Part shown: positions 14,185 through 23,145 of the stretch, piece by piece
Position numbering within the stretch: position 1 is the stretch's first letter
Layout: each line of letters begins with the position of its first letter
From: an uncultured Christensenella sp.
GTDB taxonomy: Bacteria; Bacillota; Clostridia; Christensenellales; Borkfalkiaceae
NCBI GenBank assembly: GCA_910583545.1
Contig: CAJTXM010000018.1
Coordinates: forward strand, 1 to 33,523
Direction of reading: 5' to 3'
Length of the DNA stretch: 33,523 nucleotides
Notes under the pieces: model-generated
What the model was told of the DNA's origin: nothing
Database searches by the model: none
Seen by the model: the letters and a program-made list of their open reading frames with translations, nothing else
Translations under genes and position numbers: made by a program

Positions 14185-15843
14185 TTATACTTCGAAGCAG
14201 CTTCCGCCGATAAATTCGCGGATAAGCGAGTTACAGGGGATAATGCTTTCGTCGTCAATAAGGCTGAAGTATTTGAGGTTTTTAATCAGTCTGTTCGCAA
14301 CCAAAAACTGCGGATCGTTCGCCGAAATTTCCTGTAATGCGGGAAGCGCCTGTTTTTTGAGAACGCACAGCTCGTAGCCCAAGCTTGAATTGAAAACGTA
14401 GTCCGCGGATTCCTGATTCGGATATATCCAGCGGAATTCGCCGTTTCTTACCGACTGCCACATATCTATCGTCATAGACGCGGGGCAGTTTCTGAATTTC
14501 ATATCCCTGACTATGCGCCTTATAAGTCTTACGTTTGTTACTGAAAGAGGGGAGTGGTTGTCTATGTTCATCTGTGCCTGAGGCGCGATATAGATTTTGA
14601 ATTTCTGGTGTTTGGGAATAGACGAGGTGAGCTTTTCGTTGAGCGCGTGTATGCCCTCGATGATTATGGGCACGTTTTCGTCGACTTTGATAGTCTTTCC
14701 CTTTTCTCTCTTACCCGTCTGAAAATTAAAGCGCGGAAGAGTGACTTCTTCGCCGTTAATAAGATCGAACAGGTCTTTATTGAAAAGTTCGATATCAAGA
14801 CAGTTTATGTGTTCGAGGTCGAGATCGTCCAAAGGTTTATTCTGAATTTTGGCGATTATATCCTTTTCGAAATAATAGTCGTCCATCGAGATGGTGACGG
14901 GGTTGATACCGCGCGATAAAAGTTCGATGCGCAGGCGGTTGCAGAAAGTCGTCTTTCCGCTCGAACTCGGACCTGCGATAGCTACGAGCCTAATGTCCTC
15001 TATGTCGTTTTCGATAACGTCGCCCAGCTCGGAAAGCTGTTTGTTGTGGCGCGCTTCGCACATCTGCACAAATTCGAGAATATCGCCGTTGTCAACTTTG
15101 CGGTTGATATCGGGAATAGTCTGAATTTTAGCCTTTTCGGCCCAGTTATATGCTTTCTGCAACGTCTTGCCGTAGGTGGCTTCTTCCTCGAATTCGGGGA
15201 TATTGGCGTCGAGTTCGTGACGGGGATACTGTATGATTATGCCGGGGCTGTAAGGTGTTATCGTATAGTTGTGGATACAGCCGGTAGAGGGAACCATATA
15301 GTTGTGCAGATAGTTGTAGTAATTGTCGCACTTGTAGAGGTGGACGGTCTTTTCGGGGCGGTACTTCAGAATTTCTATCTTGTCGCCGAGATTGAATTTC
15401 TTATAGATTTTTTCTGCCTCTTCGACAGTTACCGTGACCCTCTCGATGGGGAGGTCTGCTTCGATAATTCTCTTTACTTCGTCTTTGATTGCGTCGACCG
15501 CTCTCGACATATTGAAGTTTTTCTGAAGGGCGTAGCACGAAACCGAACGCGAAACGTTGTACGAAAACCTGATTTTCACGTCGGGATAGACGTTGAAAAA
15601 CGCCATTGCGACTATGTATCTGAGGCTCGCTTCGTAAGCTCTGCTCGCTTCCGCACTGCTGAGGTCAAGGAGTTGAATCATCATTCCGTTGTTCTTTTCC
15701 GAAAGTTTGTAGTTCAGCTCTTTTACCTGAGCGCCGACCTGACAGACGACGAGGTTTTTCTTGTCTTTTTTATCTACAAGGTCTAAAACTCTCGTGCCGT
15801 CCTGTACCGTAAGTTTTTTGTTTTTAAATTTTACTTGAATCAT
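14185..15843 (-). CDS. Uridine kinase-like nucleoside kinase with N-terminal TGS domain
   Basis: 552 residues from ATG 15843, preferred over a GTG four codons upstream because AGTGAG lies at the right distance from the ATG. Residues 1-60 are TGS-like (FKNKKLTVQDGTRVLDLV), followed by a threonyl-tRNA-synthetase-type second domain (to about 270), then a P-loop uridine kinase/PRK domain: Walker A GPSSSGKTT with Lys297, DDYYF, and IIIEGIHALN. The family (COG0572-type fusion) phosphorylates nucleosides such as uridine or cytidine; the TGS/SAD-like half has no established role. Cytoplasmic. It has its own promoter and terminator, so it is a single-gene unit. Confidence 0.9.
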   Translation of the reverse strand: MIQVKFKNKKLTVQDGTRVLDLVDKKDKKNLVVCQVGAQVKELNYKLSEKNNGMMIQLLDLSSAEASRAYEASLRYIVAMAFFNVYPDVKIRFSYNVSRSVSCYALQKNFNMSRAVDAIKDEVKRIIEADLPIERVTVTVEEAEKIYKKFNLGDKIEILKYRPEKTVHLYKCDNYYNYLHNYMVPSTGCIHNYTITPYSPGIIIQYPRHELDANIPEFEEEATYGKTLQKAYNWAEKAKIQTIPDINRKVDNGDILEFVQMCEARHNKQLSELGDVIENDIEDIRLVAIAGPSSSGKTTFCNRLRIELLSRGINPVTISMDDYYFEKDIIAKIQNKPLDDLDLEHINCLDIELFNKDLFDLINGEEVTLPRFNFQTGKREKGKTIKVDENVPIIIEGIHALNEKLTSSIPKHQKFKIYIAPQAQMNIDNHSPLSVTNVRLIRRIVRDMKFRNCPASMTIDMWQSVRNGEFRWIYPNQESADYVFNSSLGYELCVLKKQALPALQEISANDPQFLVANRLIKNLKYFSLIDDESIIPCNSLIREFIGGSCFEV

Positions 15844-15874
15844 ATTTTTTCTCACTTATTTTATTAATCACATT

Positions 15875-15903
15875 ATTATACTATATAAATTTGCAGATTG
15901 CAA
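15875..15903 (-). promoter_or_regulatory. Promoter of the nucleoside kinase gene
   Basis: On the minus strand, TTGCAA (15898-15903), 17 bases, then TATAAT (15875-15880). Predicted leader about 25 bases with a weak AGTGAG ribosome-binding site, so this transcript is not leaderless. Confidence 0.8.
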
Positions 15904-15945
15904 CAGCAAACGGTAAAATTTTTCAAAAAATGTTTAATAATTTCA

Positions 15946-15954
15946 GGGGGGGGG
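15946..15954. repeat. Nine-G homopolymer run
   Basis: An uninterrupted G9 tract about 40 bases upstream of the kinase promoter -35 (minus strand). No coding frame crosses it. It could be length-variable or a sequencing-sensitive site. Confidence 0.6.
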
Positions 15955-15970
15955 TAATTACCGTCGGAAA

Positions 15971-16008
15971 ATAAAATCTATCGGCGTTTCTGCACCGATA
16001 GATTTTAT
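15971..16008 (-). terminator. Terminator of the 43-aa gene
   Basis: Fourteen-base perfect arms ATAAAATCTATCGG and CCGATAGATTTTAT with a ten-base loop. On the minus strand it begins two bases after the small gene's stop, and the 3' arm ends in ATTTTATTTT. Confidence 0.85.
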
Positions 16009-16010
16009 TA

Positions 16011-16142
16011 TCAGTTATCGTCTGTTTCGTCGGGGATAAACATTTCGCCGTCCGCGTTGTATGCGGCCGCGTCGTCTTTTAAGCTCATAATATATTTATA
16101 ATACTGTTCGTCGTTCAATTTTATTATTTTCTTTTTTGACAT
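16011..16142 (-). CDS. Small acidic-tailed protein, 43 aa
   Basis: ATG at 16142 preceded by GAGGTGA at good spacing, a complete 43-codon frame, and a perfect terminator immediately after the stop. The protein begins basic (MSKKKIIKLN), continues DEQYYKYIMSLKDDAAAYNA and ends in an acidic tail (DGEMFIPDETDDN). No signal peptide or membrane helix. I do not recognise it. Upstream, TTGACG at 16183-16188 could be a -35, but the -10 spacing is poor. The 285-base gap to 16427 holds little else: C/G-runs and AT-rich DNA with a candidate promoter for the next gene. Confidence 0.65.
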   Translation of the reverse strand: MSKKKIIKLNDEQYYKYIMSLKDDAAAYNADGEMFIPDETDDN

Positions 16143-16333
16143 AGTTCACCTCATATTTTTTATTATTATGAACCCCGCGCCGTCAATTTATTCGGTAAAA
16201 TTCTGTTTGGAGGGAATTTTTGCCAAGTCTGCACGATAACCCCTTTTTTGCTTAAAAATTCAAATTGCCCCCCTGATATCCCCCGATTAACGCAATATTT
16301 TTTTAAATCTCTTAAAATAAATTGATAATTATA

Positions 16334-16362
16334 TTTACTTTTTAAATAAAATGGTGTAAACT
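16334..16362 (+). promoter_or_regulatory. Candidate promoter of the large acidic repeat protein
   Basis: TTTACT (16334-16339), 17 bases, TAAACT (16357-16362). Both boxes deviate from consensus and other A/T-rich hexamers lie nearby, so this is only a candidate. Leader would be about 60 bases with AGAGG before the ATG. Confidence 0.35.
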
Positions 16363-16427
16363 AAATAATAGACTAGTATATAGATTAATACAGTATCTTT
16401 ACGCAAAAGTCAAAGAAGAGGTATCTT

Positions 16428-19400
16428 ATGTCGTACGATAACAACGAAAACGAAATGGAAAACAACGCTCCGAAGAAAGCCGACGTGCTCATCAAGAGAA
16501 CGCAGGACATCGTTGCGATGCAGGAGGAACTGAGCGAACAGACCCAGATTGCTATTTCCAAAATCAACGAGGCGGTAGAGCTGTGCAACAAAAACAGTCA
16601 GGACGCTTCGAATATTTTAGAGTACAGCAACGGAATGTTCGAAAAGCTGCAGAAAGAGAACTCGGCATTGAAGCAGGAGCTTTTATATCTTGCAAAGCAG
16701 AGCGAAAATATTTACGCCGGTCTTGCTGAAAAGCTGAACGAGTTGCACGAAGCCGTTCCTCATACCGATATGCCCGTTCATCCGGAAGATTCGCTCGGAG
16801 CGGGATACTACGAGCTTGCAGACAGGCTCACCGAGCTTTCAGACAGGCTCGTCGATCTGTCCGCGAGGGTAGACGCGCTTTCGACTTCGACCGACAGGAG
16901 CGACGACGAGGCCCTCAATGAAAAATTTGCGATACTGTACGACAAAATAGACGCCGTTTCGGCGGATACCGTAAAGAGTCTGCCCCGTCACCAGAGCGAC
17001 GGCATAAGCGAAGAGCTTTCGGACAGACTCAACAGGGTTATGGAACTTTTAAGAAAGAACGAGGGCGCACATTCGATGCTTGCCGACAAATTCGAAATTC
17101 TTTCGATGCGCGTCGAGCAGTTCGGCTACGAGAGCGCTAAGGTTCAGCCTGCGTCTGTTGCTCAGCCCCAGCCTGCACCTCAGCCCGTTATGCCCTATCC
17201 CGTATCCGTTCCTCCGGCAGAGATCGATTACGACAAGCTTGCCGAAAAGGTCGCCGAAATGCTTTCGGTCAGAGAGGCGCTTTCGCCCGATCTCATCGCC
17301 TCGAAGGTGGCTGAGCAGATCGTTCTTCCGGATATGGATATGCCCGTTGCCGAAGTCGACTCGAAGGAGATTGCAAGAGAGGTCGCTTCGCTCATAGACG
17401 TCAAGTCTGCCGTAATGGAAGCCGAGGCTGAAAAGCAGCAGCCTGCACCGCTTGACAGCGACGCGCTTGTGGAGCGCATTGCCGAGAGAATGGGCAGTAT
17501 CGTCGAGGAAGCAAAGCAGGAGCCCATCAACGAGGACGAGTTCGTCGAGAAGATTGCCGAGAGAATGAACGGCATCGTTCAGGAAGTTAAACAGGAGCCT
17601 TTAAACGGCGAAGAGCTTGCGGAGCGCATTGCCGAAAAGATAAACACGGTAAACGCGGAGGGAGCCGTCAATATAGACGAAGAGGTTCTCGCCGAAAGAA
17701 TAGCCGAAAGACTGAACACGGTTTCCGACAGCGAGAGCGCGGTTTCGGCGGCGTCTGCAGTGGATATCGACGAGGAGTCGCTTGCAGAGCGCATTGCCGA
17801 AAAGCTTTCCGTGACGGCGGAAACAGAGGAAGCGCCTGCGTCGTTTGAAATAGACGACGACGCGCTCGTCGAAAAAATCGTTTCGCGTCTTGGCGGAATG
17901 TTTACGGCTTCGAATACCGCGAACGCGGAGATTAATATAGATCAGGAAGATTTAGCGGACGCGATCGCGCTTAAAGTCGGCAGTCTGAAACCCGAGGACT
18001 TTGAAATTTTAGTGGACGACGCAGGTTGCGCTTCCATTTCAAAGGAAATTGCCGAAAAGCTCGATTACCACGGCATAGCCGAAGTTATCGCGGACAAGAT
18101 AAGGGAAATTCTCGATCTCAACGCGGCTAACGCTCCCGATTACGAGGATATGGCGGAACGCATCAGCGAAAAGATTACCGTTGCAGGCGTCAACGAAGAC
18201 GCCATTGCGGAAAAGGCGGCGGCGGTGCTTTCGAATTATCTGCCCGAGTTCGATACCGAGGAGATTGCGGACAAGGTGACGGGCGCCGTCATAGACGTCG
18301 TCAGCGCAATGCCTCAGCCTGCTCTGGACAGCGAGGCTATCTGCAACGAAATAAGCGAAAGGCTTATCGAAAGGCAGGAGGACAATAATTACGATATAGT
18401 CGTGGACGAGGACGGTATTTCGAGAATTACCGCTATCGTTACGGAAGAGATAGGAAAGAGTACGGACGCGCGTTTTGACAAACTTGAAGAGAGTATTGCA
18501 AAACTTTCCGAAATGCTCGAACCCGAAGAGGTCGAAGAGGAAGAGACCGCCGAAGAAGAATATACCGAAGATGCGGTCGAAGAGGAAGCGGAAGAAGAAG
18601 TTTCGATTTCCGAAATCGTTGCGGAAGAGCTTGAAAAGGGCGTATCGCCGAGGTTTGACAAGGTTGACGAGGACATCGCCAGAATTTACGAACTCGTTTC
18701 CGGCATAGTAGTCGAAGAGACCGAAGAGGAAATTTCCGACGGTGAAGAATATGCCGGAACGGAGGAATATGCGGACGACGCGGATTACTCAAAGCTTTCG
18801 GAGATTGTCGCAACCGAGATAGAAAAGGGCGTTACCGCAAGGCTTGACAGCGTTGAAGAAAAGCTCAACAGCCTCACTGATATTCTCACTCCCGAAGAAG
18901 AGGAAGAAATTGCGGAAGAATATTCCGAGGACGCCGAAGAAGAGACTGCCGAAGAGGAAGTTTACGAGGGCGAAGAGGTTGCGGAAGAGGACTATATCCG
19001 CCTTTCCGAAATTGTCGAACAGCTTGAAAACAATCTGTCCTCGCGCTTCGACGGCGTAGAAGAGAAAATAAATTCGCTTACCGATCTGCTCACCGCGGAA
19101 GAGGAAACCGAGGAAGAAGCCGAAGAGGACTACTCCGAAGAAGAGGACGGCGAAGAGAGCGGAGAATTTACAGAAGCCGAAGAGGACGGCGAATACGCGC
19201 GTCTTTCCGAAATTGTTTCGGCGCGTTTCGACAGCGTGGAAGAGAAGATCAATAACCTCACCGATATGCTTATAAGCGTCGACGGAGACGCGGAAGAATA
19301 CGAGGAGACGGACGAGGCGGACGAAGAGGACTACACCAAGCTTTCCGAGATTGTCGCAACCGAGATAGAAAGGGGCGTTACCGCAAGGCTTGACAGCGTC

Positions 19401-20513
19401 GAAGAAAATATCAGAAAAATCAACTCCATCGTCGGCGGGCTTGCCGTTGCGGGAGTTGCCGTCGCAGGCGGAAGATCCGTAGAAACGGATATAAAACTCT
19501 ACGAACAGTTCGACAGGGTTTCCGAAGATATCAAGAGGATAGCTCAATACGTCGAAGGCGACGTTCCCGTAGTTGCGAACGAGCGTATGGACAGAATAGC
19601 CGAGGAGATCTCCAAGATTTCTCAGATGGTGGAAGGCGAGCTTTCCGTCGAAACCAACGCGCGTCTCGACAAGTTGCAGGAAGAGATTGAAAAACTCACC
19701 GTGCTTCTGGGCGGAACAGTCGAAAACGAGGACAGCGAACGCCTTGAAAGGGTAGAAGGCGGAGTAGACGAAATAAAGGGTATGCTCATAGGCGGAGCCA
19801 TTATGCAGTCGAACGAAACCGCCGCGGCGCAGACGGCCGAAGCCGAAGAGGAAGCCGAGGAGCTCGTTACCGTGAGCGACCTTGTCAAACCCATAGGAAT
19901 TATTGACAGCGCTATCGAAACGGAAGACAGCGATGATGACGGCGACTTCCTTCTCAGCGCTATCGATATGGATAAATTCTCTGACGACGAAGCTATGCCC
20001 GGCGAGCTGAGCGACCTTGAAAACGGCGTCGATTTCGAAAATATGATGAAGTTCAACCGCAGCTTCATTGCGAGAATAATTCAGAGCGACGACGACTGCA
20101 AGCAGTATTACGGTGAAGTAAAACACGCGCTTCTCTCATACAAGAAAGTAAACTCGAACGTCGCCTGGAGCAACGAGCGTTTCAATAAGGGCAGAGAGAC
20201 TATCGCAAGAATGAAAATAAGGGGAAAGACGCTTGTAATATATCTTGCACTCGACCCCAACGATTACAAGACTTCGGTTTATCACCACGCGGACGTCTCC
20301 GACAATAAGACGGTTTTAGGCACGCCGATGATGATAAAGGTCAAATCCCCTCTCGGCGTCAGAAAGGCGATAAGACTTATAGACGAAATGCTTGCAAAGC
20401 GCGACGGCGAAAAACGCGACGTGCCCGAGCGCGATTACGCGGCAATGTATCCTTACGAAACCATAGAAGAACTGATCGAAGACGGTCTTGTAAAGGACGT
20501 AAGAAAGAAGTAA
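16428..20513 (+). CDS. Giant acidic repeat protein with conserved-looking C-terminal domain, 1361 aa
   Basis: Residues 1-150 are helical and coiled-coil-like (EELSEQTQIAISKINEAVEL, ENSALKQELL). Residues about 265-650 hold at least a dozen degenerate repeats built on (I/L)(D/N)xxxLAERIAEKL, joined by short variable linkers. Residues about 660-1000 hold six repeats of 45-70 residues, each starting LSEIV(A/E)xE..KGVxxRxDxVEEKI..L and ending in a Glu-rich spacer. Residues about 1020-1130 hold four shorter repeats of the same RLDxxxEEI type. A folded domain closes the protein (about 1205-1361: SFIARIIQSDDDCKQYYGE, RGKTLVIYLALDP, APMM-like MMIKVKSPLGVRKA). I recall similar tails on other Clostridia proteins of unknown function. 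No signal peptide or clear membrane segment, so probably a cytoplasmic scaffold or filament. AGAGG before the ATG. Confidence 0.85.
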   Translation: MSYDNNENEMENNAPKKADVLIKRTQDIVAMQEELSEQTQIAISKINEAVELCNKNSQDASNILEYSNGMFEKLQKENSALKQELLYLAKQSENIYAGLAEKLNELHEAVPHTDMPVHPEDSLGAGYYELADRLTELSDRLVDLSARVDALSTSTDRSDDEALNEKFAILYDKIDAVSADTVKSLPRHQSDGISEELSDRLNRVMELLRKNEGAHSMLADKFEILSMRVEQFGYESAKVQPASVAQPQPAPQPVMPYPVSVPPAEIDYDKLAEKVAEMLSVREALSPDLIASKVAEQIVLPDMDMPVAEVDSKEIAREVASLIDVKSAVMEAEAEKQQPAPLDSDALVERIAERMGSIVEEAKQEPINEDEFVEKIAERMNGIVQEVKQEPLNGEELAERIAEKINTVNAEGAVNIDEEVLAERIAERLNTVSDSESAVSAASAVDIDEESLAERIAEKLSVTAETEEAPASFEIDDDALVEKIVSRLGGMFTASNTANAEINIDQEDLADAIALKVGSLKPEDFEILVDDAGCASISKEIAEKLDYHGIAEVIADKIREILDLNAANAPDYEDMAERISEKITVAGVNEDAIAEKAAAVLSNYLPEFDTEEIADKVTGAVIDVVSAMPQPALDSEAICNEISERLIERQEDNNYDIVVDEDGISRITAIVTEEIGKSTDARFDKLEESIAKLSEMLEPEEVEEEETAEEEYTEDAVEEEAEEEVSISEIVAEELEKGVSPRFDKVDEDIARIYELVSGIVVEETEEEISDGEEYAGTEEYADDADYSKLSEIVATEIEKGVTARLDSVEEKLNSLTDILTPEEEEEIAEEYSEDAEEETAEEEVYEGEEVAEEDYIRLSEIVEQLENNLSSRFDGVEEKINSLTDLLTAEEETEEEAEEDYSEEEDGEESGEFTEAEEDGEYARLSEIVSARFDSVEEKINNLTDMLISVDGDAEEYEETDEADEEDYTKLSEIVATEIERGVTARLDSVEENIRKINSIVGGLAVAGVAVAGGRSVETDIKLYEQFDRVSEDIKRIAQYVEGDVPVVANERMDRIAEEISKISQMVEGELSVETNARLDKLQEEIEKLTVLLGGTVENEDSERLERVEGGVDEIKGMLIGGAIMQSNETAAAQTAEAEEEAEELVTVSDLVKPIGIIDSAIETEDSDDDGDFLLSAIDMDKFSDDEAMPGELSDLENGVDFENMMKFNRSFIARIIQSDDDCKQYYGEVKHALLSYKKVNSNVAWSNERFNKGRETIARMKIRGKTLVIYLALDPNDYKTSVYHHADVSDNKTVLGTPMMIKVKSPLGVRKAIRLIDEMLAKRDGEKRDVPERDYAAMYPYETIEELIEDGLVKDVRKK

Positions 20514-20534
20514 CCAAAGATAAGGAAAGGAAGG

Positions 20535-20563
20535 GGGGTTGATTTTTCCTAAAAATCAACCCC
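20535..20563 (+). terminator. Strong hairpin between the repeat protein and RNase J genes
   Basis: Thirteen-base perfect arms GGGGTTGATTTTT and AAAAATCAACCCC with a CCT loop, 22 bases after the stop codon. No real T-tract follows (TCGATGTTT), so it may be an inefficient terminator or a 3'-end stabilising hairpin. Confidence 0.6.
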
Positions 20564-20645
20564 TCGATGTTTCGCCTGATATAAACTTAAAGATAAACAG
20601 GCATAGACATTCAAATCACAAAACATCAATTCAGGAAGTAACATT

Positions 20646-22475
20646 TTGGAAAATAAGAACGATAAAACTCAGAACAAAAAAATCAACAGAAAAATAGTAA
20701 AACCGCCGGTAAAGACGGCAAACAGAACCGATAAAAGAAATCAAAGCAAAAACCCGAACAAGCGTCTGCCCGTAAAGGCAAACGCCGAAAAGGGCAATAA
20801 CAGACATATAAGAAAGCCGTCGCTCAAACCCAGACCCCTGCGTGTGGTGTTTCTCGGCGGAGTAGGCGAGATAGGCAAGAATATGACGGCGTTGGAGTGC
20901 GGCGACGATATCATAATTATCGACGCGGGCGCGATCTTTCCCACGGAGGAGACGCCGGGCTTCGACCTTATTGTCCCCGACGTGAGCTACCTTGTGGAAA
21001 ACGCAAAAAAGGTGCGCGCGCTCATTTTAACACACGGGCACGAGGACCATATAGGCGGTGTTCCCTACCTTTTAAAGGAAATGAAGATTCCCGTCGCAGG
21101 CACTAAACTTACGCTTGCGCTCGTCGACAACAAGCTCAGGGAGCACAGGATTAACGACGTGAAAGAGATAACTCTTTCGCCGGATAAAAAAGTCCAGTTC
21201 GGCTGTTTCAAGGTTCAGCCCGTCAACGTCAACCACTCTATCGCCGGCTCTTTGGCGCTTGCGATAGAAACGCCGTACGGCACGGTTTTCCACAGCGGAG
21301 ATTTCAAAATCGACCTGACCCCCGTGGCAGGCGAGCCGATAGACCTTAAAACCATATCAGACATAGGCGCTTCGGGCGTTCTTTTGTACCTCGGCGAGAG
21401 TACGAATATAGAGCGCGCAGGCTATACTATGAGCGAAACGACCGTCGGCAACACGCTTGACAGGCTGTTCGGCGAAAATTCGGACAGACGCCTGATAGTT
21501 GCGACTTTCGCTTCCAACGTTCACAGATTACAGCAGATAATAGATATCGCGGTAAAACACAGGAGAAAGGTCGCGCTGTCGGGGCGCAGTATGCACAACG
21601 TTCTGGAAGCCGCCGAAAAGATAGGCGAGATCCGTATTCCCGAAGGCGCCGTCGTGGATATTTCAAAGATAAAGAATATGCGCGACAATGAGATAGTCGT
21701 AATATCTACGGGAAGTCAGGGCGAACCGATGAGCGCGCTTACGCGAATGGCTAACGGCGACAATCCGCAGATTTCCGTCGGCAAAAACGACACGGTGATA
21801 ATTTCCGCATCGCCCATTCCCGGCAACGAAAAGCTCGTTTACAGGGTTATAAACAACCTTTACAGGCTTGGCGCGGAAGTGGTGTACGAAAGCCTTGAAA
21901 ATATCCACGTTTCGGGACACGCCTGCCGTGAAGAGCATAAAATTATGCATACCCTTTTGAAACCGCAGTATTTCATTCCCGTTCACGGCGAGTACAGGCA
22001 TCTTAAAAAACACGTCCTGCTTGCAAAAGAGCTCGGAATGCCCGAAAACAAGATGTTCATACCCGAAATCGGCAACCGCATAGAGGTGACGAAAAACGGG
22101 CTTCGGCGCGTTGAAAACGTTCAGTCAGGCTCGCGCCTTATCGACGGCGAGGGCATAGAGGACGAAAATCAGAGTATGGTAATAGAGGACAGGCGTCAGC
22201 TTTCCGAAGAGGGACTGTTCATCGTTTCGATAGCCGTTTCCAACGGCGAAGTCGTCGGCGAGCCTGCGATAAATTCGAGGGGCTTCGTGTTCGATTTCCA
22301 CAGGGACTACAACAGGGAAATAAGGGAAGTTATTTTAAAAGCTATCGACAGTTTCGATTTGTCGAGGGGCAATATCGACGACTTCAAAAAACATATCAGA
22401 AGAAATTTAAGAAATTATCTTATGAAAAAGACGAGGCAGTCGCCTATGATAGTGCCCGTAGTGGTAGAGCTTTAA
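20646..22475 (+). CDS. rnj: Ribonuclease J
   Basis: RNase J is the 5'-3' exo- and endoribonuclease of Firmicutes, acting in mRNA decay and rRNA maturation. The 609-residue protein starts at TTG with AGGAAG upstream. After a lysine/arginine/asparagine-rich extension of about 65 residues, the metallo-beta-lactamase core begins (RVVFLGGVGEIGKNM), with the zinc motif HGHEDH at residues 130-135, FHSGDFK, the beta-CASP region (ATFASNVHR, STGSQGEPMSAL) and HVSGHA/PVHGEYRH. The C-terminal domain is complete. The basic extension is unlike the shorter N-terminus I associate with Bacillus RNase J1 and could help bind RNA. First of six closely packed genes. Confidence 0.95.
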   Translation: MENKNDKTQNKKINRKIVKPPVKTANRTDKRNQSKNPNKRLPVKANAEKGNNRHIRKPSLKPRPLRVVFLGGVGEIGKNMTALECGDDIIIIDAGAIFPTEETPGFDLIVPDVSYLVENAKKVRALILTHGHEDHIGGVPYLLKEMKIPVAGTKLTLALVDNKLREHRINDVKEITLSPDKKVQFGCFKVQPVNVNHSIAGSLALAIETPYGTVFHSGDFKIDLTPVAGEPIDLKTISDIGASGVLLYLGESTNIERAGYTMSETTVGNTLDRLFGENSDRRLIVATFASNVHRLQQIIDIAVKHRRKVALSGRSMHNVLEAAEKIGEIRIPEGAVVDISKIKNMRDNEIVVISTGSQGEPMSALTRMANGDNPQISVGKNDTVIISASPIPGNEKLVYRVINNLYRLGAEVVYESLENIHVSGHACREEHKIMHTLLKPQYFIPVHGEYRHLKKHVLLAKELGMPENKMFIPEIGNRIEVTKNGLRRVENVQSGSRLIDGEGIEDENQSMVIEDRRQLSEEGLFIVSIAVSNGEVVGEPAINSRGFVFDFHRDYNREIREVILKAIDSFDLSRGNIDDFKKHIRRNLRNYLMKKTRQSPMIVPVVVEL

Positions 22476-22476
22476 A

Positions 22477-23142
22477 ATGGAAGAGTACGGTTACGCCCAT
22501 TTCGATACGTCGAAGGGTGAGAGGAAAAGCAGAACTTCGCACTTCAACCGTCCGGACATATGCGGCGAACTGCAAGAGTTGCGCTCGGACGCGTTCAGGC
22601 GCAGTATCCCTACGGCGGATGACGAAACGCTTTGCTTTATTTTAAGCTTTGTTGCGGCGTTAAAACCGAAAAAAATTCTCGAAATAGGCACGGCTGTAGG
22701 CATTTCGGCTATCGCTATGCTGTCCGTATGTCCAAAGGCGCATATAACCTCTATAGAGAAAAACACACTTTTTTTCAAAGAAGCCGAAAGCAATTTCATA
22801 CGTTTCGGGGTTGATATGAACGTGAGTGCAGTCAATGCGGACGCAGGCGAAACGCTTCCGTCGCTGACGGATGAATACGACTTCATATTTATGGACTGCG
22901 CAAAGGCGCAGTATATAAAATATCTGCCCGAACTCAAAAGATTATTAAAAAAAGGCGGAACGCTTGTTGCGGACGACGTGCTCCTCTTCGGCTGGCTTAC
23001 GGGCGAGAGCGAAGTTCCCAAAAAGCGGAAAATGCTTTATAAACACGTATGCGAATACGTTGAGGCGGTGACGTCGGATACCGAGCTTATAACTACGGTT
23101 ATGGATATCGGCGACGGACTTGCGCTCAGCGTGAAAAGATAG
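22477..23142 (+). CDS. trmR: tRNA 5-hydroxyuridine O-methyltransferase-like protein (TrmR/YrrM family)
   Basis: 221 residues, class I SAM methyltransferase of the caffeoyl-CoA-type family: motif I ILEIGTAVGISAIAML (about 70-85), SIEKN at the end of strand 2, and DFIFMDCAKAQYIKYLP with the metal/SAM-region Asp, then LVADDVL. In Bacillus, YrrM (TrmR) methylates ho5U34 of tRNA to mo5U and lies beside the U32 proteins that make ho5U. Here too a U32 gene follows three bases later, which supports this specific assignment over a generic O-methyltransferase. The start is one base after the RNase J stop with a weak ribosome-binding site, so translation is probably coupled. Confidence 0.85.
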   Translation: MEEYGYAHFDTSKGERKSRTSHFNRPDICGELQELRSDAFRRSIPTADDETLCFILSFVAALKPKKILEIGTAVGISAIAMLSVCPKAHITSIEKNTLFFKEAESNFIRFGVDMNVSAVNADAGETLPSLTDEYDFIFMDCAKAQYIKYLPELKRLLKKGGTLVADDVLLFGWLTGESEVPKKRKMLYKHVCEYVEAVTSDTELITTVMDIGDGLALSVKR

Positions 23143-23145
23143 GAT

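Noticed and set aside
15046..15786. Plus-strand 246-codon frame opposite the nucleoside kinase
   Set aside because: Antisense shadow; the minus-strand kinase has recognised domains, promoter and terminator.
18789..20126. A 445-codon open frame on the minus strand opposite the acidic repeat protein
   Set aside because: It is the mirror of biased GAA/GAG/GAC codons, which leave few stops on the other strand. Its translation is repetitive and Phe-rich with no ribosome-binding site; the plus-strand gene has full signals.
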